This document shows positions 57,453-64,000 of a stretch of 64,000 nt of DNA, piece after piece; the first letter of the stretch is position 1, and each line of letters starts with the position of its first letter. The translations under genes and the position numbers were made by a program. This stretch comes from Pseudarthrobacter sp. PS3-L1. GTDB lineage: Bacteria > Actinomycetota > Actinomycetes > Actinomycetales > Micrococcaceae. Location of the stretch: assembly GCF_030063285.1 (NCBI RefSeq), contig NZ_JASISU010000002.1, positions 682,001 to 746,000 on the forward strand, given 5' to 3'. The notes under the pieces were generated by a model. That model was not told where the DNA came from. It searched no databases and saw nothing but the letters and a program-made list of their open reading frames with translations.

Positions 57453-57959
57453 TCATGGCTGGCGAGTGGTGCCCTGCGTCTGGGGACCACGGCTGACACT
57501 GGCAACGCTTTCGTTGTCCGCGGCCAGGACCACACGGATATCTGGCGTACCGCCGGCGATCATCTCCGGAACCCAATGCTCGGCGTCCGCCCACATGTGT
57601 TCGACGGGCAGCTCGTTGGTTTTGTACCACCCCGGCGTAATCTCCTCGGTTTCGACGGGCTCTCCTTTCCAGCGCCGCACAACAAACACGGTGCTGAACA
57701 TGTTCCACTCCGGGCGATTGGGGAAAACAAAGTCAACTGTTCCGGCCAAGTCCAGATCCGGCTGGGAGATCTCGACGCAGATTTCCTCCCTGACCTCGCG
57801 GCAGATGGCTTCCTGGACCGTCTCCCCGGGCTCCACGTGCCCACCCACGCCGACAATTTTCCCTCGGCCAAAGCCCGTCCTCTTGAATCCCAGCAGTACT
57901 TCGGGACTTCCTGCGTTGTTGCGGAGCAGGAAGCAGAGGGTCACCTGGGCAGCAGTCAT
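57453..57959 (-). CDS. NUDIX hydrolase, MutT/8-oxo-dGTPase-like
   Basis: 168 residues. The Nudix box GGHVEPGETVQEAICREVREEICVEI matches the consensus except that Cys replaces the last Gly. FGRGKIVGVGGHVEPGE and WNMFSTVFVVRRW resemble human MTH1-type purine triphosphatases. A tail of about 30 residues is low complexity. Likely role: removal of oxidised nucleotides; the true substrate cannot be read by eye. Convergent with prpC, 93 bases apart, with no clear terminator between. Confidence 0.82.
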   Translation of the reverse strand: MTAAQVTLCFLLRNNAGSPEVLLGFKRTGFGRGKIVGVGGHVEPGETVQEAICREVREEICVEISQPDLDLAGTVDFVFPNRPEWNMFSTVFVVRRWKGEPVETEEITPGWYKTNELPVEHMWADAEHWVPEMIAGGTPDIRVVLAADNESVASVSRGPQTQGTTRQP

Positions 57960-57989
57960 GAACCAACCCTAAAGCTTCATCGCGGAAGG

Positions 57990-58175
57990 CCATCTCCCCC
58001 TCCCATGGGACATGCTCATCTCAGCACCTGGGTCTTGAGCATGACGGATCATGCTCACTGCGGCTGCTGACTCAAGGACATGCTCAACTTGCAAAGCTCC
58101 TCCCCGCGGGACATGCCCATCCCATATCCAGACCCTTGAGCATGATGGACCAAGTCCTGCCTTAACCGGAGTCTG
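57990..58175. repeat. Left CATG-palindrome array
   Basis: Six copies of GGACATGCYCA or its complement TGRGCATGTCC. The CATG cores start at 58012, 58041, 58051, 58080, 58113 and 58142, giving spacings 29, 10, 29, 33, 29. The basic unit is a 33-base hairpin (CATGCYCA, 17 bases, TGAGCATG). Two units with a six-base gap make a dimer, and the pattern restarts after 101 bases. The intervening sequence is poorly conserved, so spacing rather than sequence is kept. The region before the membrane-protein gene is fully occupied by this array. Confidence 0.8.
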
Positions 58176-58883
58176 ATGTGCCAAGATCGCAGTGTGAATC
58201 AGGAAAACCTTCCAGGGCAACGCCCATCCCGCAGCTCAGCACTTGATGCCCACCTGCCTGATTGGCTGGTCCGACGTCCGTTGCTTTGGGGTTGGCTCTG
58301 GGGGATTTCTTGGACAGCGCTGATTGTGGCCGATGAGTACATCGACTTTGCCGGCTGGGCTTGGTTCATTTTGGTCGCTTGCGCTGCACTGCCATCGCTG
58401 GGGTCAACCCTGGCTATCCTGCATGTGACTCCGCGGGATCAGGTCAAAGTACCTCGTGAGTCCGTTCTGGCACTCTTCTTCGTTCGTTTCCTCGCGCTGG
58501 TGGCGGCCTTCGTTGTCTGGTCCGTATCAGTGGTGATCAGTGCCTCAATCTCCACGACCGTCCAGACGCTTGCCGGAGACTCAGAACGGGAGGTCACGGC
58601 GCTGGGATTCAAGCTTATGGCCGCGCTGATCCCCCTCGTCGTGTGGGTACTTTGGCTGGCGTTCATCGGGCGTTGCGCATGGTTCTTGCGAAGACTCCGC
58701 GGCTGGCGGCAATTCCCTACGGCGTCGCGGGTTCCGCAGTCGTTCCTGCGCGGCCAGCCTCGCCTGCGAAAAACAGTAGTGGCACTTGCACACCCAGGCC
58801 TGCTGCTGCTCTCAGCAATGGCTACGTCATTGCTCTCACTCTTTCTTGGGACAGTGGAGCTGACGCTGATCGCACTACCGTAG
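58176..58883 (+). CDS. Orphan multi-pass membrane protein of unknown function
   Basis: 235 residues from ATG 58176 (GGAG four bases upstream); GTG 58194 is an alternative. About five hydrophobic segments: near 34-55, 58-82, 94-122, 140-165 and 203-230. A basic loop (RRLRGWRQFPTASRV) lies between the last two. I recognise no family. It is flanked on both sides by the CATG-palindrome arrays and by convergent or unrelated neighbours, so it stands alone. It has reasonable actinobacterial codon character, which supports it being real, but function and even expression are unknown. Confidence 0.6.
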   Translation: MCQDRSVNQENLPGQRPSRSSALDAHLPDWLVRRPLLWGWLWGISWTALIVADEYIDFAGWAWFILVACAALPSLGSTLAILHVTPRDQVKVPRESVLALFFVRFLALVAAFVVWSVSVVISASISTTVQTLAGDSEREVTALGFKLMAALIPLVVWVLWLAFIGRCAWFLRRLRGWRQFPTASRVPQSFLRGQPRLRKTVVALAHPGLLLLSAMATSLLSLFLGTVELTLIALP

Positions 58884-58889
58884 GCATCA

Positions 58890-59095
58890 ATCCCCCCATC
58901 AAAGCCCAGCGAGCATGCCCACCCTTTGCCGCAGCACGTGAGCATAACCAATCATGCCCAACCTCCGAGACCAGAAGTGAGCATGTCCGACTGGGGGTGG
59001 GGATATCCACTGGACATGCCCACCCGGGGCGAGGATCAGCGCGCGGAACGCATCATGCCCAGAACACTGACCACGAAGTGAGCATGTCCGATACG
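58890..59095. repeat. Right CATG-palindrome array
   Basis: Seven copies of the same GGACATGCYCA/TGRGCATGTCC element. CATG (once CATA) cores start at 58914, 58943, 58953, 58982, 59015, 59054 and 59083: spacings 29, 10, 29, 33, 39, 29. The 39 equals 29 plus 10, as expected if one copy near 59044 has decayed. The 101-base period of the left array recurs (58914 to 59015). The segments 58953-58988 and 59054-59089 are visibly homologous. The array ends 14 bases from the xerD stop codon. Confidence 0.8.
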
Positions 59096-59102
59096 GTGTA
59101 GC

Positions 59103-60101
59103 TCAGCCCAGCGCCCGCGGGTGTGCCGCGGCATAGATTTCGCGGAGGGTGTCTGCTGTGACAAGCGTATAGACCTGGGTTGTGGTGACGGAGGCATGGC
59201 CCAAAAGCTCCTGCACCACGCGGACGTCCGCTCCGCCTTCAAGCAGGTGTGTGGCGAAGGAGTGCCGCAGGGTGTGGGGGGAAACGTCCTTGGTGATGTT
59301 GGCCCGTTCCGCAACGCTCTTAAGGATGGTCCAGGCACTTTGCCGACTGATCCTCCCGCCCCTGGCGTTCAGGAACAAAGCAGGTGTCCCTTTTCCCTTC
59401 GCGGCAAGCAGCGGCCTGGCACGGACCAGGTAATTTTCCAGTGCCCGGGCGCCAAAGGATCCCAGCGGGACCATGCGTTCCTTGCTGCCTTTTCCGAAAA
59501 GACGCACTATGGCCGGTCCCGACTCGTCCACCGCAACGCTGATGTCATCAACATCCAATCCAACGGCCTCGCTGATGCGTGCACCTGTCGAATAGAGAAA
59601 CTCCAGCAGCGCACGGTCTCGCAGTCCGGTGGGCGTGTCGGCACTAGCGGCCTCAAGGATTTGTGTCACCTCACCCACGCTGATGGCTTTGGGGAGTCGC
59701 TTCCCCGCCATGGGTGGGTGGACGTCCGATGCCGGATTGGTCGTGGTGATGCCCTCCAGGGCTAGGAACTTGTGGAAACCACGGACCGCAACGACTGTGC
59801 GGGCTGCAGAGCGCACAGTCAACGGCGCACCGCCGTCCGTGCCATCAGGCAGTGACTGGACAAAAGCCGTGACATGGTGTCGCGTCGCATCGGCGGCGCC
59901 ACCACAGCCCGCGGCGCGCAGGTAGGTGGCGTAACGAGACAGATCGCGACGGTATGCCGCAACAGTATTCGCAGCAAGTCCGCGTTCAACCCGCATGTGC
60001 TGCAGGTAGTCTCCTACCTGCCGGTCAAGGGCTGTCGCCTGTGGAACGGATGTTTCCGCCACAGCGTCAGCGTTGACTCGGGTGCGCAGGCCACGGAGCA
60101 T
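59103..60101 (-). CDS. xerD: Site-specific tyrosine recombinase XerD
   Basis: 332 residues from ATG 60099-60101 (GAGG seven bases upstream), overlapping the NUDIX gene end by 35 bases. N-terminal SAM-like core-binding domain (about 25-118), then the catalytic domain with Arg175 (STGARISE), Lys207 (GKGSKER), His276 and Arg279 (HTLRH), His302 (LLGHASVTTTQVY) and Tyr311. XerD with XerC resolves chromosome dimers at dif. Position after the NUDIX, pyrG and recN genes matches Rv1701, which supports housekeeping XerD rather than a mobile-element integrase. Confidence 0.92.
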   Translation of the reverse strand: MLRGLRTRVNADAVAETSVPQATALDRQVGDYLQHMRVERGLAANTVAAYRRDLSRYATYLRAAGCGGAADATRHHVTAFVQSLPDGTDGGAPLTVRSAARTVVAVRGFHKFLALEGITTTNPASDVHPPMAGKRLPKAISVGEVTQILEAASADTPTGLRDRALLEFLYSTGARISEAVGLDVDDISVAVDESGPAIVRLFGKGSKERMVPLGSFGARALENYLVRARPLLAAKGKGTPALFLNARGGRISRQSAWTILKSVAERANITKDVSPHTLRHSFATHLLEGGADVRVVQELLGHASVTTTQVYTLVTADTLREIYAAAHPRALG

Positions 60102-60729
60102 CTGCTGGCCTCAGCCGGTCAAAACCAGCACTTCTGGCTGCGGCAAGGGCAAGAATTCCGACGACGGCGGACGGGTTGTGGAAGCGGCCCTGAAGGACAG
60201 CAGTGACGGCGTCGTCCAGGTCCATCCAGTGGAATTCGATCTCAGCCTCTTCGTCCTCACGCTGGTGACGGTCCGCTTCGGGTACCTCGCTGAGACCTTG
60301 AGCGAGATATATTCGGATGGCTTCACTGGAGGACCCAGGAGAATTGAAGAAGTCGGCCAGGACGCTCCACTTCCCGGCAACCAGGTCAGTCTCCTCTGCA
60401 AGCTCTCTGGCCGCCGCCGCAACAAAGTCTTCGCCCTCAATATCCAACAGTCCTGCCGGAATCTCCCAGAGGTCCATTCCCACCGGATGACGGTACTGCC
60501 GAATAAGGAGAATCTTCCCTGCGTCGTTGATCGGCACGATGGCCACGGCACCGGGATGGTCAATGAAGTCTCGGGTCAAGGCTGGACCGTGATCGTTAAG
60601 CTCGAACGTGTCGCTGACAATGTTCCAGATCCTGCCCTGGTAGGGCGTCTCCCTGGACACAAGACGGCGCGAGCTCGGGTGGTCCGAAACCATCTTGTCG
60701 AAAGAAGGGGTTTCAGGGCTACCAGGCAT
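60067..60729 (-). CDS. NUDIX hydrolase, ADP-ribose pyrophosphatase type
   Basis: 220 residues. The Nudix box lies in AGLLDIEGEDFVAAAARELAEETDL. IVPINDAGKILLIRQYRHPVGMDLWEIPAG is the characteristic upstream part of ADP-ribose pyrophosphatases, and the segment FFNSPGSSSEAIRIYLAQGL matches their substrate loop. It would cleave ADP-ribose to AMP and ribose 5-phosphate. Lies between xerD and pyrG (37 bases from pyrG), as Rv1700 does in M. tuberculosis. Confidence 0.88.
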   Translation of the reverse strand: MPGSPETPSFDKMVSDHPSSRRLVSRETPYQGRIWNIVSDTFELNDHGPALTRDFIDHPGAVAIVPINDAGKILLIRQYRHPVGMDLWEIPAGLLDIEGEDFVAAAARELAEETDLVAGKWSVLADFFNSPGSSSEAIRIYLAQGLSEVPEADRHQREDEEAEIEFHWMDLDDAVTAVLQGRFHNPSAVVGILALAAARSAGFDRLRPADAPWPAHPSQR

Positions 60730-60766
60730 CGCGCCGTCCTTTACAGTCTTCAGTTACGTGGTGGAA

Positions 60767-62509
60767 CTACTTGGCAGCAGCAGGCGCGTCGGCGGATGTG
60801 CTGTCCACGATGGCGCCCTGGTGCACCAGCGCGGCTTTGACGAGGCCAGCAAAGAGCGCATGCGGCCGGGTCGGGCGTGAGCTCAGTTCCGGGTGCGCCT
60901 GGGTTGCCACGTAGTAGGGGTGGACGTCAGCTGGAAGTTCCACGAACTCGACCAGTTTTCCATCAGGTGATGTACCGGAGAACACCAAACCCTTGGCTTC
61001 GATCTGTTCGCGATACTTGTTGTTGACCTCGTAGCGGTGACGGTGACGTTCGCTGACGTCTGTTCGGCCGTAGGTCTCCGCAACAACGGATCCAGGAATC
61101 AGCGTCGCGTCGTAGAGTCCGAGGCGCATGGTGCCGCCAAGGTCGCCCTTGCCGTCAACAATATCCAGTTGCTCCTCCATGGTGGCAATGACCGGGTACT
61201 TGGAATCAGGTTCGAATTCGCTTGAGGAAGCACCTTCGAGGCCCACCACATTCCGGGCATACTCAATGACCATGCACTGCAGGCCAAGACACAGCCCCAG
61301 GACGGGAAGCTTGGATTCGCGGGCAAATTTCAGGGCGCCGAGCTTGCCCTCAAGACCGCGGATTCCGAATCCTCCAGGAACACAGATGGCATCTACCCCT
61401 GAGAGTGCCTTCACGGCACCCTCATGGGTTTCACACTCGTCTGAGGGTACCCAGCGGATGTTGACTTTGGTGTTGTTGGCGAAGCCGCCGGCACGCAGCG
61501 CCTCCGTCACGGAAAGGTAGGCATCGGGGAGATCGATGTACTTGCCCACTAGGGCGACCTCCACCTGGTGGAGGGGATTGTGGACAGCTTCAAGGAGCTT
61601 GTCCCAGCTGGTCCAGTCAACATCCTTGAACGGCAGATCCAGTGCTCGGACGATGTAGGAATCCAGGCCCTGGGAGTGGAGTGTCTTGGGAATGTCGTAG
61701 ATGCTGGGTGCATCGGCCGCGTTCACGACTGCATCGATGTCGACGTCGCACATGCGACCGATTTTTTCCCGCATTGCGGCAGGAACCTCGCGGTCCGAAC
61801 GGATGACGATCGCTTCGGGCTGGATACCAATGGATCGGAGCGCAACAACAGAATGCTGCGTGGGTTTGGTCTTGAGTTCTTGGGAGGGTCCAATGTAGGG
61901 CACAAGGGAGACATGCAAGAAAAATACGTTGGAACGCCCAACGTCTTGGCGCACCTGACGGGCGGCCTCAAGGAATGGCTGGGATTCGATGTCGCCAACG
62001 GTGCCACCAATTTCGGTAATGATGACGTCCGGCGCGTTCTTCACGTCAGCTGGGAGCCGCATACGACGTTTGATTTCATCAGTAATGTGCGGGATTACCT
62101 GAACTGTGTCACCCAGGTACTCACCCCGGCGCTCCTTGGCAATGACCGTGGAGTACACCTGCCCGGTGGTGACGTTTGCGGAACCTTCGAGGTTCTCGTC
62201 AAGGAAACGCTCATAATGGCCAATGTCCAGGTCCGTCTCGGCGCCGTCGTCCGTGACGAAGACCTCACCGTGCTGGAAGGGGTTCATTGTACCTGGATCC
62301 ACATTGAGATATGGATCCAGCTTCTGCATTGTTACAGACAAGCCACGCGCCCGAAGGAGATGACCCAGGCTTGAAGCCGTGAGTCCCTTGCCGAGCGAGG
62401 ACGCCACACCACCGGTTACGAAGATGTGCTTGGTCGTCTTGGATGAACCCGGGAACCGGGAATTTACACGGGAATTTGATCGCTGCACCACGGAATTTGA
62501 GCCTATCAT
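60767..62509 (-). CDS. pyrG: CTP synthase
   Basis: 580 residues from ATG 62507-62509 (GGAG nine bases upstream); GTG 62524 would add five residues. Makes CTP from UTP, ATP and glutamine. The synthetase domain begins [43 protein letters not shown] and [11 protein letters not shown] are diagnostic. The glutaminase domain has GGFGIRG and the catalytic Cys in GLCLGLQCM. The Ser/Asn/Arg-rich leader of about 25 residues before KHIF is longer than in E. coli. Confidence 0.95.
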   Translation of the reverse strand: MIGSNSVVQRSNSRVNSRFPGSSKTTKHIFVTGGVASSLGKGLTASSLGHLLRARGLSVTMQKLDPYLNVDPGTMNPFQHGEVFVTDDGAETDLDIGHYERFLDENLEGSANVTTGQVYSTVIAKERRGEYLGDTVQVIPHITDEIKRRMRLPADVKNAPDVIITEIGGTVGDIESQPFLEAARQVRQDVGRSNVFFLHVSLVPYIGPSQELKTKPTQHSVVALRSIGIQPEAIVIRSDREVPAAMREKIGRMCDVDIDAVVNAADAPSIYDIPKTLHSQGLDSYIVRALDLPFKDVDWTSWDKLLEAVHNPLHQVEVALVGKYIDLPDAYLSVTEALRAGGFANNTKVNIRWVPSDECETHEGAVKALSGVDAICVPGGFGIRGLEGKLGALKFARESKLPVLGLCLGLQCMVIEYARNVVGLEGASSSEFEPDSKYPVIATMEEQLDIVDGKGDLGGTMRLGLYDATLIPGSVVAETYGRTDVSERHRHRYEVNNKYREQIEAKGLVFSGTSPDGKLVEFVELPADVHPYYVATQAHPELSSRPTRPHALFAGLVKAALVHQGAIVDSTSADAPAAAK

Positions 62510-62601
62510 CAAATGAGTCTCCACGGATCGGGAAGGATCCCTCCCAAGTGACTCAGTGTGCCCCGCGAGGCGGGTATGGGCAAGGGCTAGCCGGGGATCA
62601 A

Positions 62602-62632
62602 AAAATACGCTAATTTAACCCACCCAAGTCAA
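62602..62632 (-). promoter_or_regulatory. Candidate pyrG promoter
   Basis: In an AT-rich patch between recN and pyrG the minus strand has TTGACT (62627-62632) and, 18-19 bases on, GTATTT/TATTTT (62602-62608). The pyrG start lies about 93 bases downstream. The fit is good for a -35/-10 pair with slightly long spacing. Confidence 0.42.
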
Positions 62633-62642
62633 AATACAGTGT

Positions 62643-64000
62643 TCAGCCCCGCGGGAGTAGCTTGGCGTCATCCAGAAGCTCCTGAGCATGCGCCTGCGCT
62701 GACTCCGAATCCTCTTGGCCTGCCAACATTCTGGCCAGCTCCCGCACTCGCTCCGGGCCGTCAAGGAGACGGACATCACTAGAAGTAAATCCGCTGGCAG
62801 CCGTGCCATCATCGCCGCGAACGGAATTTTTTATGACAGTAATGTGCTGGTCTGCGAAGGCGGCCACCTGTGGAAGGTGCGTCACCACCAGCACCTGAAC
62901 ATGGCGCGCCAGCATGGCCAGGCGTCGACCAATTTCGACGGCGGCACGACCACCCACACCCGCGTCCACCTCGTCGAAAACGAAGGTCGGCACAGGGTCC
63001 ACGGCGGCCAGAACCACTTCAATGGCCAACATGACCCGTGAGAGCTCGCCGCCAGATGCGCCTTTGCCCAGCGGCCGTGCAGGAGCACCCGCATGCGGCT
63101 CCAGAAGGAAGCCAATCTCATCGGCGCCATAGGGACCAGGCCCAAAACCAGGGGTAATCTCTATAATGAGGGTCGCATCTGCCATCGCTAGGGCAGACAA
63201 CTCGTCACTTACCCGGTCTGCAAGCTCACGGCCAGCGTCGACGCGAATCGAGCTGATGACCTGCGCCTGGTCCAGCAGCCGCGCGTACGCTTCCTGGACT
63301 TCTGTTTCCAGCGATTCAATCCTGGTGGAGTCGTCCTGCAGTTCGGCGAGCCGAGTCCTTGCAGCAGATGCCCACTGAAGGACTTCGTCAATACTGGGAG
63401 CATACTTTCGGACCAGCGTCGCCAGGACACCACGACGGTCCTCGATGACCGCAAGGTGCTCTGGGCCTTCTGTATCCAGCCCTGCTTGGTAGCTGGCAAG
63501 TTCAGTAGCCAGATCCGTGAGGAGGAACCCTATTTCAGCGAGCCTGGTGGCTGCTGCACCCAACTCGGCGTCATGTTCAGCGACGTGTTCCAGCGTCCGC
63601 TTGGCCGTATCCACAAGAGTGGTGGCATCGGCTGAGTCACCAAAGTCTTCTGCCGTAATAGCCTGCTGCGCTGTGGTGGCTGCGATGCGCAGCTCCTCGA
63701 CGTTGGCCAATTTGACGGCATCGGCCTTGAGGAGTTCATCTTCGTTCGGCTGCGGGTCAACCTCGTCAATTTCGGCGAGTGCACTCTCCAGGGATTCTGC
63801 CTCGCGGAGCCGGTCCCGTGCCGCAGCACGCAGCGTTTCGAGCTCTTCCTGGCTGGATTTCCACCGTGCGAATGTCTGCTGGTACGCGGTCATGGGGCCG
63901 GCGAGCTCCTCGCCAGCAAACTTGTCCAAGGCACCTCGCTGTGCTGGCGCACTCTTGAGGCGCATCTGGTCTGACTGCCCGTGAACCACCACCAACGTCT
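62643..64000 (-). CDS. recN: DNA repair ATPase RecN, C-terminal part
   Basis: The 5' end lies beyond base 64000; 452 codons are visible. SMC-like protein of double-strand break repair. At the window edge LVVVHGQSDQMRL is the typical segment after Walker A. A long coiled-coil part (about 45-270 of the visible chain) follows. GKGASGGELSRVMLAIEVVLA is the ABC signature, and PTFVFDEVDAGVGGRAAVEIG is Walker B. THLPQVAAFAD is the H-loop. Stop TGA at 62643-62645. Position next to pyrG matches Rv1696. Confidence 0.94.
   Translation of the reverse strand, partial: TLVVVHGQSDQMRLKSAPAQRGALDKFAGEELAGPMTAYQQTFARWKSSQEELETLRAAARDRLREAESLESALAEIDEVDPQPNEDELLKADAVKLANVEELRIAATTAQQAITAEDFGDSADATTLVDTAKRTLEHVAEHDAELGAAATRLAEIGFLLTDLATELASYQAGLDTEGPEHLAVIEDRRGVLATLVRKYAPSIDEVLQWASAARTRLAELQDDSTRIESLETEVQEAYARLLDQAQVISSIRVDAGRELADRVSDELSALAMADATLIIEITPGFGPGPYGADEIGFLLEPHAGAPARPLGKGASGGELSRVMLAIEVVLAAVDPVPTFVFDEVDAGVGGRAAVEIGRRLAMLARHVQVLVVTHLPQVAAFADQHITVIKNSVRGDDGTAASGFTSSDVRLLDGPERVRELARMLAGQEDSESAQAHAQELLDDAKLLPRG

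Noticed and set aside
57990-59095. CRISPR array
   Set aside because: The repeated element is an 11-base palindrome in both orientations with variable 10-39 base intervals; there are no 25-40 base direct repeats, no unique spacers of equal size and no cas genes.
58890-59095. dif site or integration site for the adjacent xerD
   Set aside because: A dif site is a single 28-base pair of 11-base arms around a six-base centre. Here there are many copies of another motif, and the same array occurs on the far side of an unrelated gene.
59103-60101. Mobile-element integrase
   Set aside because: It has the catalytic residues of an integrase, but the flanking genes (NUDIX, pyrG, recN) and length match housekeeping XerD, and no attachment-site repeats or phage genes are present.

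Overview
The window reads as chromosome from a high-GC Gram-positive actinobacterium, most likely Micrococcaceae (Arthrobacter, Paenarthrobacter or Pseudarthrobacter type). This is inferred from frequent GTG and TTG starts, tightly overlapping genes, the complete actinobacterial division and cell-wall cluster, a DUF3040 protein, a PASTA kinase next to an Rv2175c-like protein, and a MurE whose amino-acid-selecting motif fits L-lysine peptidoglycan. I saw no insertion sequence, prophage, CRISPR array or rRNA. One tRNA is present.

Layout. (1) 1-15300, minus strand: the dcw cluster read as mraZ, rsmH, an ftsL-like gene, ftsI, murE, murF, mraY, murD, ftsW, murG, murC, ftsQ, ftsZ (ftsZ cut by the window edge). 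It starts from a promoter whose spacer carries a MraZ box. (2) 15400-31200: a DUF3040 membrane protein, DNA polymerase IV, a lipoprotein coupled to a polyprenyl diphosphate synthase, an Rv2175c-like DNA-binding protein, a secreted LysM transglycosylase, the PASTA kinase pknL, class II DAHP synthase, an acyltransferase, two tandem alpha/beta hydrolases, a small membrane protein, a ROK glucokinase and a long-chain acyl-CoA synthetase. Much of the order matches the M. tuberculosis Rv2173-Rv2182c neighbourhood. (3) 31175-40900: pyruvate carboxylase, an orphan ParA, then mcdR-like MerR, DUF151, ftsR-like MerR, garA and gcvH (the Rv1826-Rv1830 block), an ABC-F ATPase and tRNA-Pro(GGG). (4) 40977-48821: der, plsC-like, cmk, tyrA, rluB-like, scpB, scpA, parA. 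(5) 49098-59102: an accessory stretch with dctA, a divergent DcuS/DcuR-type two-component system, a GntR-regulated prpD-prpB-prpC operon, a NUDIX hydrolase and an orphan membrane protein bracketed by structured repeats. (6) 59103-64000: xerD, ADP-ribose-type NUDIX, pyrG and recN (5' end outside), which resume the order seen near Rv1701-Rv1696.

How the parts fit. The dcw cluster, PknL, the Rv2175c-like protein, GarA, the FtsR/McdR-type regulators, the polyprenyl synthase and the LysM enzyme together form a growth and division toolkit. PknL-type kinases phosphorylate Rv2175c-type proteins, and Ser/Thr kinases phosphorylate GarA. FtsR-type regulators act on ftsZ in Corynebacterium, so the two ends of the window may be linked by regulation. 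In the accessory stretch, propionyl-CoA enters the methylcitrate cycle through PrpC, PrpD and PrpB and yields succinate and pyruvate. DctA imports succinate and related acids under the adjacent sensor pair.

The least explained structure is at 57960-59102. Short CATG-centred palindromes there fall at fixed spacings (29, 10, 29, 33 bp; overall period 101 bp) on both sides of one unknown five-helix membrane protein.
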